A stretch of 64,000 nt of DNA, taken from assembly GCA_017436305.1 (NCBI GenBank), contig JAFSDJ010000043.1:19035-83034 (forward strand), written 5' to 3'. How positions within the stretch are numbered: position 1 is the stretch's first letter; each line of letters begins with the position of its first letter. Origin of the DNA: Lachnospiraceae bacterium (GTDB taxonomy: Bacteria; Bacillota; Clostridia; Lachnospirales; Lachnospiraceae). A model generated the notes under the pieces. It ran no database searches, had not been told where the DNA came from, and saw only the letters and a list, made by a program, of their open reading frames with translations. This document shows positions 52,010 to 58,834 of this stretch, one piece after another. A program made the position numbers and the translations under genes.

Positions 52010-52456
52010 TTACACCTTGTTGAATGCCACAATATTTTCCTCATTCAATACAAAATCGTAATAATTCAAATCTTCTCTCTTTGTCCAGCCAATTTCCTTC
52101 CAGAATGCATTTCCAATATCATTTTCTGTAAATGCAATCAGGGAAACCTTGTTAATCTTTTCTTTCTTTAATGCTTCCATGCAATAAACAACCATTGCTT
52201 TTCCAATACCTTTTAATCGGTACTTTTCATCAACACATACATGGTACAAACAGCCTCTGCGACCGTCATGGCCACAAAGAATGGCGCCTACGATTTTACC
52301 ATCTTCCTCTGCCACCACACTAATGCCCGGATTTCTCTCAAGGAAACGTGTCACACCTTCCTTGGAATCGTCCACACTACGAATGGCAAAGCCTTTTATA
52401 CTCATCCACAAACTATGTACTTGTTCATAATCCGTTTCTAACATTGCTCTTATCAT
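52010..52456 (-). CDS. GNAT-family N-acetyltransferase in the arg operon
   Basis: This 148-residue acetyltransferase has YEQVHSLWMSIKGFAIRSVDDSKEGVTRFLERNPGISVVAEEDGKIVGAILCGHDGRRGCLYHVCVDEKYRLKGIGKAMVVYCMEALK with the acetyl-CoA loop (YRLKGIGKAMV), then ENDIGNAFWKEIGWTKREDLNYYDF. It overlaps the argC stop by 4 bp and precedes argJ by 31 nt. Its position suggests a role in arginine synthesis, possibly a small NAGS-like acetyltransferase, but ArgJ may already supply that activity. Confidence 0.88.
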   Translation of the reverse strand: MIRAMLETDYEQVHSLWMSIKGFAIRSVDDSKEGVTRFLERNPGISVVAEEDGKIVGAILCGHDGRRGCLYHVCVDEKYRLKGIGKAMVVYCMEALKKEKINKVSLIAFTENDIGNAFWKEIGWTKREDLNYYDFVLNEENIVAFNKV

Positions 52457-53406
52457 AAATTTAATCCTTTACTTTCCTCACATCCAAGAATAATGTTCAA
52501 ACATTGAATAGCAGCACCGGAAGCACCTTTTCCAAGATTATCAAACTGAGATGAAATCACAATCCGCTCTTCATTTCCTGTTACATAAATCTTTAAACCA
52601 TCCCAGCCTGACAAACCATTTCCGGCTAAAAATCCACTGGCTGCCACCTCATCATCTAAAGCGCTTACTTTAATAAATTTCTGTCCCTTATAATATTCTG
52701 CATAATAGGAAAGCAGACTTTCCGGAGTTTCTTTTTTTACCAGCATATCTGTAAATAAAGGTACCGATACTACCATCCCGCTATAATAATCATCTATAAT
52801 AGGCGAAAACAAAGGAGTTCTTTCTAAGCCGGTAATCTTTTGCATTTCTTTTAAATGTTTATGCTGCTGTGTCAGTGCATACTCTCTTCCGGAAGCATAT
52901 TCTTTTGGTCTGTCTTCACTTTCATATACGGCAATTGCTTTCTTTCCTGCACCACTATAACCGGATATGGCAAAACTGCTTACCGGATAATCTTTTGGTA
53001 AAATTCCACCCACAACTAAAGGATATATTAAAGAAATAAAACCTGAAGCATAGCAACCCGGAACAGCAATCCGATTTCCGCTTTTAATCTTTTCTTTATG
53101 CTCTTTTGATAATTCCGGGAATCCATATGCCCATCCTTCTTCTGTTCTATGTGCTGTAGAGGTATCAATTATTTTTACGTGATCGTTTTCCACTAAACTG
53201 ACAGATTCTCTTGCAGCAGCATCCGGTAGACATAAAAATGTAATATCCGAAGCATTAATCAGTCTTTTTCTTTCCTCTGTATCTTTTCTAAGCTCTGATG
53301 AAATTGTTAATAATTCAATATCATCACGACCTGCAAAACGTTCATGAATTCTTAAACCGGTTGTTCCTTCGCTGCCATCAATAAAAATCTTTGTTTTCAC
53401 AATCAT
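52453..53406 (-). CDS. argC: N-acetyl-gamma-glutamyl-phosphate reductase (type 2)
   Basis: This 317-residue NADPH-dependent reductase has FIDGSEGTTGLRIHERFA (type 2 opening), TFLCLPDAAARESVSLV, the catalytic Cys in VPGCYASGFISLIYPLV, and GYSGAGKKAIA. It is first in the arg operon. The ATG at 53406 lies only 3 nt from AGAGG; an in-frame GTG at 53400 has better spacing, so the exact start is open. Promoter TTGAGT/TATGAT at 53462-53490. Confidence 0.93.
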   Translation of the reverse strand: MIVKTKIFIDGSEGTTGLRIHERFAGRDDIELLTISSELRKDTEERKRLINASDITFLCLPDAAARESVSLVENDHVKIIDTSTAHRTEEGWAYGFPELSKEHKEKIKSGNRIAVPGCYASGFISLIYPLVVGGILPKDYPVSSFAISGYSGAGKKAIAVYESEDRPKEYASGREYALTQQHKHLKEMQKITGLERTPLFSPIIDDYYSGMVVSVPLFTDMLVKKETPESLLSYYAEYYKGQKFIKVSALDDEVAASGFLAGNGLSGWDGLKIYVTGNEERIVISSQFDNLGKGASGAAIQCLNIILGCEESKGLNL

Positions 53407-53461
53407 TCACCTCTCAAATTTCTCTTTTTTCCACTTTTAAAATATCTTTCACAATTCTTTA

Positions 53462-53490
53462 ATCATACTTCAAAATAAGAATAAACTCAA
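53462..53490 (-). promoter_or_regulatory. Promoter of the argC operon
   Basis: Minus strand TTGAGT (53485-53490), 17 nt, TATGAT (53462-53467), about 55 nt before argC. Confidence 0.55.
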
Positions 53491-53550
53491 CAAAATTTCC
53501 CACTTTTTAAAGGATTTTTAATTTTAACTTATTCATCGTCCTGTTTACTT

Positions 53551-53661
53551 TGCATAATTATACAACTTTTATGCATAATATGCAAGACTTTTTCATTTTT
53601 ATGCATTTTATTCAAAGGTTTTTTCTTTATATATGCATAAATTTTCACTTGCATTATACAT
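53551..53661. promoter_or_regulatory. Cluster of ArgR-like boxes between argC and argG
   Basis: Five TGCATNNNNNTNCA-like half-palindromes: TGCATAATTATACA (53551-53564), ATGCATAATATGCAA (53571-53585), ATGCATTTTATTCAA (53601-53615), TGCATAAATTTTCA (53634-53647) and TTGCATTATACAT (53649-53661). They resemble ARG boxes bound by hexameric ArgR/AhrC with arginine. The last overlaps the argG -35. The rest of 53407-53550 holds only the argC promoter. Confidence 0.7.
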
Positions 53662-53677
53662 TTCTTTGTTGTATATT
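53649..53677 (+). promoter_or_regulatory. Promoter of argG
   Basis: TTGCAT (53649-53654), 17 nt, TATATT (53672-53677). The -35 is inside an ArgR-like box, so repression by arginine is expected. Confidence 0.65.
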
Positions 53678-53717
53678 AGTAAAAGGTAATTAAAGCAAAT
53701 CATTGGAGGATAAAATC

Positions 53718-54935
53718 ATGAAAGAAAAAGTAATTTTAGCCTACTCAGGCGGATTAGACACAACAGCTATTATTCCATGGTTAAAAGAGAACTTTGACTA
53801 TGAAGTAATTTGCGTATGTATTGACTGTGGTCAGGAAAGCGAATTAGACGGCTTAGAGGAAAGAGCAAAATTAAGTGGAGCTACTAAATTATATATTGAA
53901 GATGTTGTAGACGAATTCTGCGATGAATACGTTGTTCCATGTGTACAGGCTCACGCCGTATATGAAAATAAATATTTACTTGGAACTTCTATGGCAAGAC
54001 CTGTTATTGCTAAGAGACTTGTTGAGATTGCAAGAAAAGAAGGCGCTACAGCAATCTGTCACGGTGCTACCGGAAAAGGAAATGACCAAATTCGTTTTGA
54101 ACTTGGCATTAAAGCACTTGCTCCTGACTTAAAGATTATCGCAGCATGGAGAAATGAAAAATGGACTTTGGATTCCCGTGAATCTGAAATTGAATATTGC
54201 AAGGCTCATGGCATTGACCTTCCATTTTCAGCCGACAATTCTTACAGCCGCGACAGAAACTTATGGCACATCAGCCATGAAGGCTTAGAGTTAGAAGATC
54301 CTGCAAATGAACCAAACTTTGAACACTTATTAGTACTTGGTACTACTCCGGAAAAAGCTCCTGAAGAAGGCGAATATGTAACAATGACTTTCGAAGCAGG
54401 TGTTCCAAAGTCTGTAAACGGAAAAGAAATGAAGGTTTCCGACATTATCCGTGAGTTAAACAGACTTGGCGGAAAACATGGTGTGGGTATTGTAGACATT
54501 GTGGAAAACCGTGTAGTAGGTATGAAATCCCGTGGTGTATATGAAACACCGGGTGGAACAATTCTTTACGAAGCACACCAACAGTTAGAAGAGCTTATTT
54601 TAGACCGTGATACTTACCGTGAAAAAGAAGAAATGGGCAACAAATTAGCTCAGATTGTTTACGAAGGAAAATGGTTTACACCACTTCGTGAAGCAACACA
54701 GGCATTTATTGAATCTACTCAGAAATATGTAACAGGTGAAGTTAAATTCAAGCTTTACAAAGGAAACATTATTAAAGCCGGTACTACTTCCCCATATACA
54801 TTATACAATGAAAGTATTGCTTCCTTTACAACAGGTGATTTATATGACCACCATGATGCAGAAGGTTTCATTAACTTATTTGGTTTATCCTGCAAGGTTC
54901 GCGCTATGAAAATGCAGGAAGTAGAAGGTAAATAA
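53718..54935 (+). CDS. argG: Argininosuccinate synthase
   Basis: This 405-residue enzyme joins citrulline and aspartate using ATP. The ATG at 53718 lies 8 nt after GGAGG; the frame also opens with a TTG at 53703 inside the RBS. Motifs: VILAYSGGLDTTAIIPWLKE (ATP), GATGKGNDQIRFELG (citrulline and Asp), SRESEIEYCKAHGI, FSADNSYSRDRNLWHISHEG and ESIASFTTGDLYDHHDAEGFI. Divergent from argC, it shares the ArgR-box region. The argH and argF genes are not in the window. Confidence 0.97.
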   Translation: MKEKVILAYSGGLDTTAIIPWLKENFDYEVICVCIDCGQESELDGLEERAKLSGATKLYIEDVVDEFCDEYVVPCVQAHAVYENKYLLGTSMARPVIAKRLVEIARKEGATAICHGATGKGNDQIRFELGIKALAPDLKIIAAWRNEKWTLDSRESEIEYCKAHGIDLPFSADNSYSRDRNLWHISHEGLELEDPANEPNFEHLLVLGTTPEKAPEEGEYVTMTFEAGVPKSVNGKEMKVSDIIRELNRLGGKHGVGIVDIVENRVVGMKSRGVYETPGGTILYEAHQQLEELILDRDTYREKEEMGNKLAQIVYEGKWFTPLREATQAFIESTQKYVTGEVKFKLYKGNIIKAGTTSPYTLYNESIASFTTGDLYDHHDAEGFINLFGLSCKVRAMKMQEVEGK

Positions 54936-54940
54936 TCTGT

Positions 54941-55231
54941 ATGGATGTTATTTTCACTTTGATTATTTATCTTGTGGTTGTAAATGTAATAGGCTTTGCC
55001 CTAATGGGCATGGATAAATGGAAGGCTAAAAAACAGGCATTCCGCATACCGGAAGCTACCTTATTTACCATTGCCGTTATTGGTGGCAGTATCGGTTGCA
55101 TTTTTGGTATGTTTACTTTTCACCACAAAACAAGACATTGGTATTTCCTTTATGGTATGCCTGCTATTTTGATTATACAGATAGGACTTATTATCTTACT
55201 CTCCTATCTCGTCACATTTGAAATTCTATGA
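54941..55231 (+). CDS. DUF1294 membrane protein
   Basis: This 96-residue small membrane protein with three hydrophobic helices (residues of about 3-21, 40-56, 72-92) has the DUF1294 core GFALMGMDKWKAKKQAFRIPEATLFTIAVIGGSIGCIFGMFTFHHKTRHWYF (FxxxGxDKxxAxxxxxRxPE...GGxxGxxxGMxxFxHKTxxxxF). It starts 5 nt after argG, probably translationally coupled; a separate RBS is weak. Function unknown. Confidence 0.9.
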   Translation: MDVIFTLIIYLVVVNVIGFALMGMDKWKAKKQAFRIPEATLFTIAVIGGSIGCIFGMFTFHHKTRHWYFLYGMPAILIIQIGLIILLSYLVTFEIL

Positions 55232-55241
55232 TATATACCCA

Positions 55242-55402
55242 TAACAGTTCAGTTATATCATGTATAATGGGTGAATCATGCTTGCATGAATGAACACATT
55301 ATACATGATATAAGCAGAGCGCCCGAATATGAGCAAAGGTAGTTGCAAAGCAACGGAAAGCACCTCAGGTGCGACTTTGCCAATGGCGCGGCTGAACTGT
55401 TA
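55242..55402. mobile_element. MITE-like 161-bp element (element 2) with nested hairpins
   Basis: Ends TAACAGTTCAG and CTGAACTGTTA are perfect 11-bp inverted repeats. Inside: a 17-bp perfect stem (55253-55269 with 55297-55313) enclosing TCATG-CTTG-CATGA. A second arm is formed by GCGCC/GGCGC and GCAAAG/CTTTGC enclosing GTTGC-AAA-GCAAC and GCACC-TCA-GGTGC. No ORF. The arrangement is that of a folded RNA or a non-autonomous transposable element. It lies between DUF1294 and the LytTR gene. Confidence 0.65.
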
Positions 55403-55443
55403 CTCTTTTATATACATTCACGAAATCGATAAGGAGAAAGAAT

Positions 55444-56133
55444 ATGTATGTTGCAGTAATTGCTGAAAGTGTAGCAGATAGAAAACATTTAGAACGCTTG
55501 CTAGACCGCGTTAGTGATTCCATTATGAACACTGCCGGTAATCTATATATTGAATCTTTTGGCGATGCCAGTTCTTTAAGACCGGTTATCCAGAGATATA
55601 ATATGTTCTTTTTGGATTTTGAGACAGATGCAGAGGCTATGGGACAGGTCATGGATATGCTCATTGAGCTTTCAGTTCCCTTCAATAAAATTATTATCTG
55701 CCAATCCGAAGAAGCAGCAAAAAACTATGAAGATTCTTCTTCCGAATTTCACATGGTTCAAAAGCCCCTTAAAGCAGAACAACTTACAGATGTTGTACTC
55801 AATATTTATAAAGCAGAGCAAGAAGCCAAAGTACCTACTTTGGAAATCCGTACCGAAAATCAGACAAAATATATTCCTATTGCCAACATTATTTATGCCG
55901 AAGCTTTAGATTACCAGGTACGAATCCATATAACGGATGGGGAAGATTTACTAATGATTGGTAGTATTGAAGATTTTGCCAGAGACGTGGCATTTTGTGG
56001 TGATTTCATTACTTACAAAAAGGGTTTTTCCTATAACAGGGCATTTGAAAAGAGTAAATCCTCTACCCTGATTACTTTAACTACAGGCAAAACATTTACT
56101 CTTTCCAGATTTGATAAAAAACTTCCTTATTAA
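55444..56133 (+). CDS. LytTR-family DNA-binding regulator with divergent receiver-like domain
   Basis: This 229-residue protein's residues of about 1-120 fold like a receiver (MYVAVIAESVADRKHLERLLDRV, YNMFFLDFETDAEAMG) but lack the acidic cluster after the first strand; a possible acceptor Asp is in FFLDFE. C-terminal LytTR domain (about 130-229): YIPIANIIYAEALDYQVRIHI, GDFITYKKGFSYNRAFEK, TGKTFTLSRFDKKL. It is probably not phosphorylated canonically. No histidine kinase adjoins. RBS AAGGAG, 7 nt. Confidence 0.88.
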   Translation: MYVAVIAESVADRKHLERLLDRVSDSIMNTAGNLYIESFGDASSLRPVIQRYNMFFLDFETDAEAMGQVMDMLIELSVPFNKIIICQSEEAAKNYEDSSSEFHMVQKPLKAEQLTDVVLNIYKAEQEAKVPTLEIRTENQTKYIPIANIIYAEALDYQVRIHITDGEDLLMIGSIEDFARDVAFCGDFITYKKGFSYNRAFEKSKSSTLITLTTGKTFTLSRFDKKLPY

Positions 56134-56159
56134 AATAAAACAATTTCGTAAATATTATT

Positions 56160-57011
56160 TTATACTACTACAATGACCCCTCCGTCATTGGCGTACATGC
56201 TGCTGATTCCTGCTGTATCTAAAATGGTAATTTCTTTTACTTTAACGCGCTCTTCCAATAACTTTTTAACTAAATCCGCACGTTCTTTACAGTTACAGTG
56301 GGAAATCATAATGCACTGTTTTTCCGGTTCTTTTACTTCTTCTGTTACTTTTTTTGCAATCATATCTGCCATTTTTGTCAAGGCTTTTTTCATACCAATA
56401 CACTGACCTAACTGAATGATGGTTCCTTCATCTGTAGCTCCCATAATCGGTTTAATATTCAGGGTGGTAGCTACCAACGCCTTTACACCGGATAAACGAC
56501 CATTTTTACGAAGGGTTTCCAAATTATCCAGTATAAAATAAGTATCCTGTGAATCTCTGTAAGCCTCCCCTAACTTTACAATCTCTTCGAAAGACCTGCC
56601 CTCTTCTGCTAACTCCATAACCTTACCGGCAATTAATGTTTGCGCAATAGATGCTGAGCATGAATCGAATACATGAATGTTTTTATCTCCATATTTTTCA
56701 TGATATAAATCTTTACCAAGCATTGCACTGTTGTAACTTCCGCTTAAATTAGCCGAAAGCGTTACCACATATACATCATCTGCATCAGTTACATAGGCTT
56801 CCATATATCTTTCCGGAGATGGGCAGGAAGACTTTGGACATTCCGGACAGGCTGCTACTTTTTTCAAAAATTCGGCCTGATTAAAGGTTTCATCATCCCA
56901 CATACGTTCCTTACCAACCTGCAGCTCAAGAGGAACGCTTTCAATGAAAGGATTTTTCTTCATTTCTTCGGTCAATTCTCCACAACTGTCTATTACTATT
57001 TTATAACTCAT
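56160..57011 (-). CDS. DegV-family fatty-acid binding protein
   Basis: This 283-residue protein has KIVIDSCGELTEEMKKNPFIESVPLELQVGKE, CPKSSCPSPERYMEAY, VVTLSANLSGSYNSAMLGKDLY, VFDSCSASIAQTLIAGKV and ISHCNCKERADLVKKLLEE. These fit the two-domain DegV fold that binds a fatty acid and delivers it to FakA-type kinases. No fakA is adjacent. The stop is convergent with the LytTR gene. RBS GGGAGAG. Confidence 0.92.
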   Translation of the reverse strand: MSYKIVIDSCGELTEEMKKNPFIESVPLELQVGKERMWDDETFNQAEFLKKVAACPECPKSSCPSPERYMEAYVTDADDVYVVTLSANLSGSYNSAMLGKDLYHEKYGDKNIHVFDSCSASIAQTLIAGKVMELAEEGRSFEEIVKLGEAYRDSQDTYFILDNLETLRKNGRLSGVKALVATTLNIKPIMGATDEGTIIQLGQCIGMKKALTKMADMIAKKVTEEVKEPEKQCIMISHCNCKERADLVKKLLEERVKVKEITILDTAGISSMYANDGGVIVVV

Positions 57012-57108
57012 AAATTCTCTCCCGTTATCACATGGTTTTAATTACCACTTATCATAGCACAATAAATCCCGTTTGAAAAGATGTTTTCCTCATTTCTTTT
57101 TATTGGGG

Positions 57109-57138
57109 TTGCATAAGGTGTAAGTTCTCTATTATAAT
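57109..57138 (+). promoter_or_regulatory. Promoter of the DUF5721-like gene
   Basis: TTGCAT (57109-57114), 18 nt, TATAAT (57133-57138), 23 nt before the chosen ATG. Confidence 0.55.
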
Positions 57139-57160
57139 GAAACAAAAAAAGGATATGAAC

Positions 57161-57664
57161 ATGATTGCATTAGAAATCTCCAATATTAAACTATTTATGA
57201 ATAAATTATTAAACAGTGAAGCTTTTGACAGTTTTTATTTAGAGGAGGCCCGTATTACTACCTTTAACGAATTTTACATTGACGGCAGAATTCAAAAAGA
57301 ATTTTACACAACAGAAGAGCTGGAAGAAAATCCAGCCCTTTTAAAGGAATTTTCCCTATGGAAGGAGCTTCGCCCTTGCTGCTTTTCTTTAATTCGTGGA
57401 AATCACACTCCCCTGCACTTTAAACTGGTACTCCATGTAGGAGACAGCTTTTTTGATAAGCTTTTAAAAAGTCCTGAACTAACTGTTGACCCGTCTCTCA
57501 TAAAGAGTCTCCAGCTGATTATTAAATATCAGACCGGGAAGCTTACCTGCATTACCGGTACGGCTTTTCACACCTTTGTAATGGATAAATCCTTAGAATC
57601 CCTTTGGGATGTTGCCTTAAAAAAATCCTTTATTGCCATGGGCATTGATTTTTCGGAAAACTAA
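57161..57664 (+). CDS. DUF5721-like protein of unknown function
   Basis: This 167-residue cytoplasmic protein has its start at the ATG 7 nt after AGGA; the frame extends upstream to 57137, which lies on the -10 element. The protein is helical at the start (LEISNIKLFMNKLLNSEAFDSFYLEEARITTFNEFYIDGRI) then a mixed alpha/beta core with KELRPCCFSLIRGNHTPLHFKLVLHVG and YQTGKLTCITGTAFHTFVMDKSLE. I associate it with DUF5721 in Lachnospiraceae from memory. It is divergent from DegV and stands alone. Confidence 0.8.
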   Translation: MIALEISNIKLFMNKLLNSEAFDSFYLEEARITTFNEFYIDGRIQKEFYTTEELEENPALLKEFSLWKELRPCCFSLIRGNHTPLHFKLVLHVGDSFFDKLLKSPELTVDPSLIKSLQLIIKYQTGKLTCITGTAFHTFVMDKSLESLWDVALKKSFIAMGIDFSEN

Positions 57665-57705
57665 GATTTCTCCTGCACAGATTTTTCGGTAACAATCAAA
57701 CGTTC

Positions 57706-58071
57706 CTAATCCTTCATTTTAGGTTCAAAAATCAGACTGGCCAGATATCCAAAAATTAAAGCAGCAGAGCATCCTACTGCCCCTGCTTTAAATCCCCCCT
57801 GAAATATTCCAATAAATCCTGCTTCATCTACCGCCTCTTTTACGCCTTTCATTAACACATTCCCAAAGCCTAAAAGAGGTACACTAGCTCCGGCACCGGC
57901 ATACTCTACAAAGGGTTCATAGAGGTTAATAGCGCTAAGCACTGCGCCTAAGCAGACTAACAATACCATAATTCTACCGGGCATCATTTTAGTCTTTTCC
58001 ATTAAAATCTGTACAAGGGCACAAATCACCCCACCTACCCAAAAAGCATTTACATACGACATAAATTCCAT
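57706..58071 (-). CDS. spoVAE: SpoVAE-like spore membrane protein
   Basis: This 121-residue membrane protein has its start chosen at 58071, 9 nt after AAAGG; an ATG at 58080 touches the RBS. Four hydrophobic helices: FWVGGVICALVQILMEKTKM, IMVLLVCLGAVLSAINLY, GFGNVLMKGVKEAV, GCSAALIFGYLASLIF. The AFWVGGxIC...GAGASVPLLGFG pattern is diagnostic of SpoVAE(b), part of the dipicolinic acid channel of the spore inner membrane. The usual partner spoVAC is not adjacent; spoVAD is at 62669-63706. Confidence 0.93.
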   Translation of the reverse strand: MEFMSYVNAFWVGGVICALVQILMEKTKMMPGRIMVLLVCLGAVLSAINLYEPFVEYAGAGASVPLLGFGNVLMKGVKEAVDEAGFIGIFQGGFKAGAVGCSAALIFGYLASLIFEPKMKD

Positions 58072-58103
58072 AATTTTCATCCTTTCTGCCTGTTTGAACT
58101 TGA

Positions 58104-58140
58104 CTAAAAAAAATAGCAGGTATTACTACCCACTATTTTT
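58104..58140 (-). terminator. Terminator of ridA
   Basis: AAATAGTGGGTA, 4 nt, TACCTGCTATTT with two G-T pairs, then a T-run on the minus strand. It also separates the 58166-60919 group from spoVAE. Confidence 0.8.
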
Positions 58141-58165
58141 TACAATTTCACATTTCTTATACACT

Positions 58166-58546
58166 TTACTCGGCTAAATATCCAATAATTTCTACTTCAC
58201 ATAAAACATTTTTAGGAAGTGTTTTTACTGCTACACAGCTTCTTGCAGGTTTTTCAGTAAAGTATTTGGCATATACTTCATTAAAAGCTGCAAAATCATT
58301 CATATCCGCTAAAAAACATGTAGTCTTTACCACTTTTTCAAAGGTTGTACCTGCTTCCTCTAAAATTGCCTGAATATTTTTCATAACCTGTGTGGCCTGA
58401 ATAGTAATATCACCTTCTGCAATTTCTCCTGTTTCCGGAATAATTGGCACCTGTCCTGAAGCAAATAAGAAATTATCAACAATAATTCCTTGTGAATATG
58501 GTCCAATTGCTGCTGGTGCTTTTTCTGTACTGATTTTTTTTAACAT
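58166..58546 (-). CDS. ridA: RidA-family enamine/imine deaminase
   Basis: This 126-residue trimeric deaminase hydrolyses reactive enamines from PLP enzymes. Motifs: KAPAAIGPYSQGIIVDNFLFASGQVPI, ITIQATQVMKNIQAILEEAG, VKTTCFLADMNDFAAFNEVYAKYF and the terminal KPARSCVAVKTLPKNVLCEVEIIGY with the catalytic Arg/Glu. Start after GAGGAG. It follows the 77-aa gene on the same strand. Confidence 0.95.
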   Translation of the reverse strand: MLKKISTEKAPAAIGPYSQGIIVDNFLFASGQVPIIPETGEIAEGDITIQATQVMKNIQAILEEAGTTFEKVVKTTCFLADMNDFAAFNEVYAKYFTEKPARSCVAVKTLPKNVLCEVEIIGYLAE

Positions 58547-58578
58547 GTTAATCTTCTCCTCTTATTTAAATTTATTTA

Positions 58579-58812
58579 TTATTCTTCTAAAAAATTCACT
58601 GTTACATAAAACCCTCTTTCATTTTGTTTTATGTCAACCACAGTGCCTTCTTTTGCCTTTAACCTTTCTCTAAATGGAATATTGGCTGACATAGCTAAGG
58701 ACGGGTCGATTGTATAATAATAGCTACTTGGAAGAACACCTTCTGTTACTGTAACCTTTTGTCCTACCTCTAAGAGTCCCTGTCTTTCCATTTTAAATTC
58801 CATTTCCCGCAT
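58579..58812 (-). CDS. Small uncharacterised protein, SH3-like
   Basis: This 77-residue protein is beta-rich (LEVGQKVTVTEGVLPSSYYYTIDPSLAMSANIPFRERLKAKEGTVVDIKQNERGFYVTVNF). It resembles a small SH3-like barrel and I recognise no family. RBS AGGG 8 nt before the ATG. It lies between the HD-GYP receptor and ridA (33-nt gap to ridA), all on the minus strand and probably one operon. Confidence 0.75.
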   Translation of the reverse strand: MREMEFKMERQGLLEVGQKVTVTEGVLPSSYYYTIDPSLAMSANIPFRERLKAKEGTVVDIKQNERGFYVTVNFLEE

Positions 58813-58834
58813 TTTTACATCCCTTTCTAATGCC

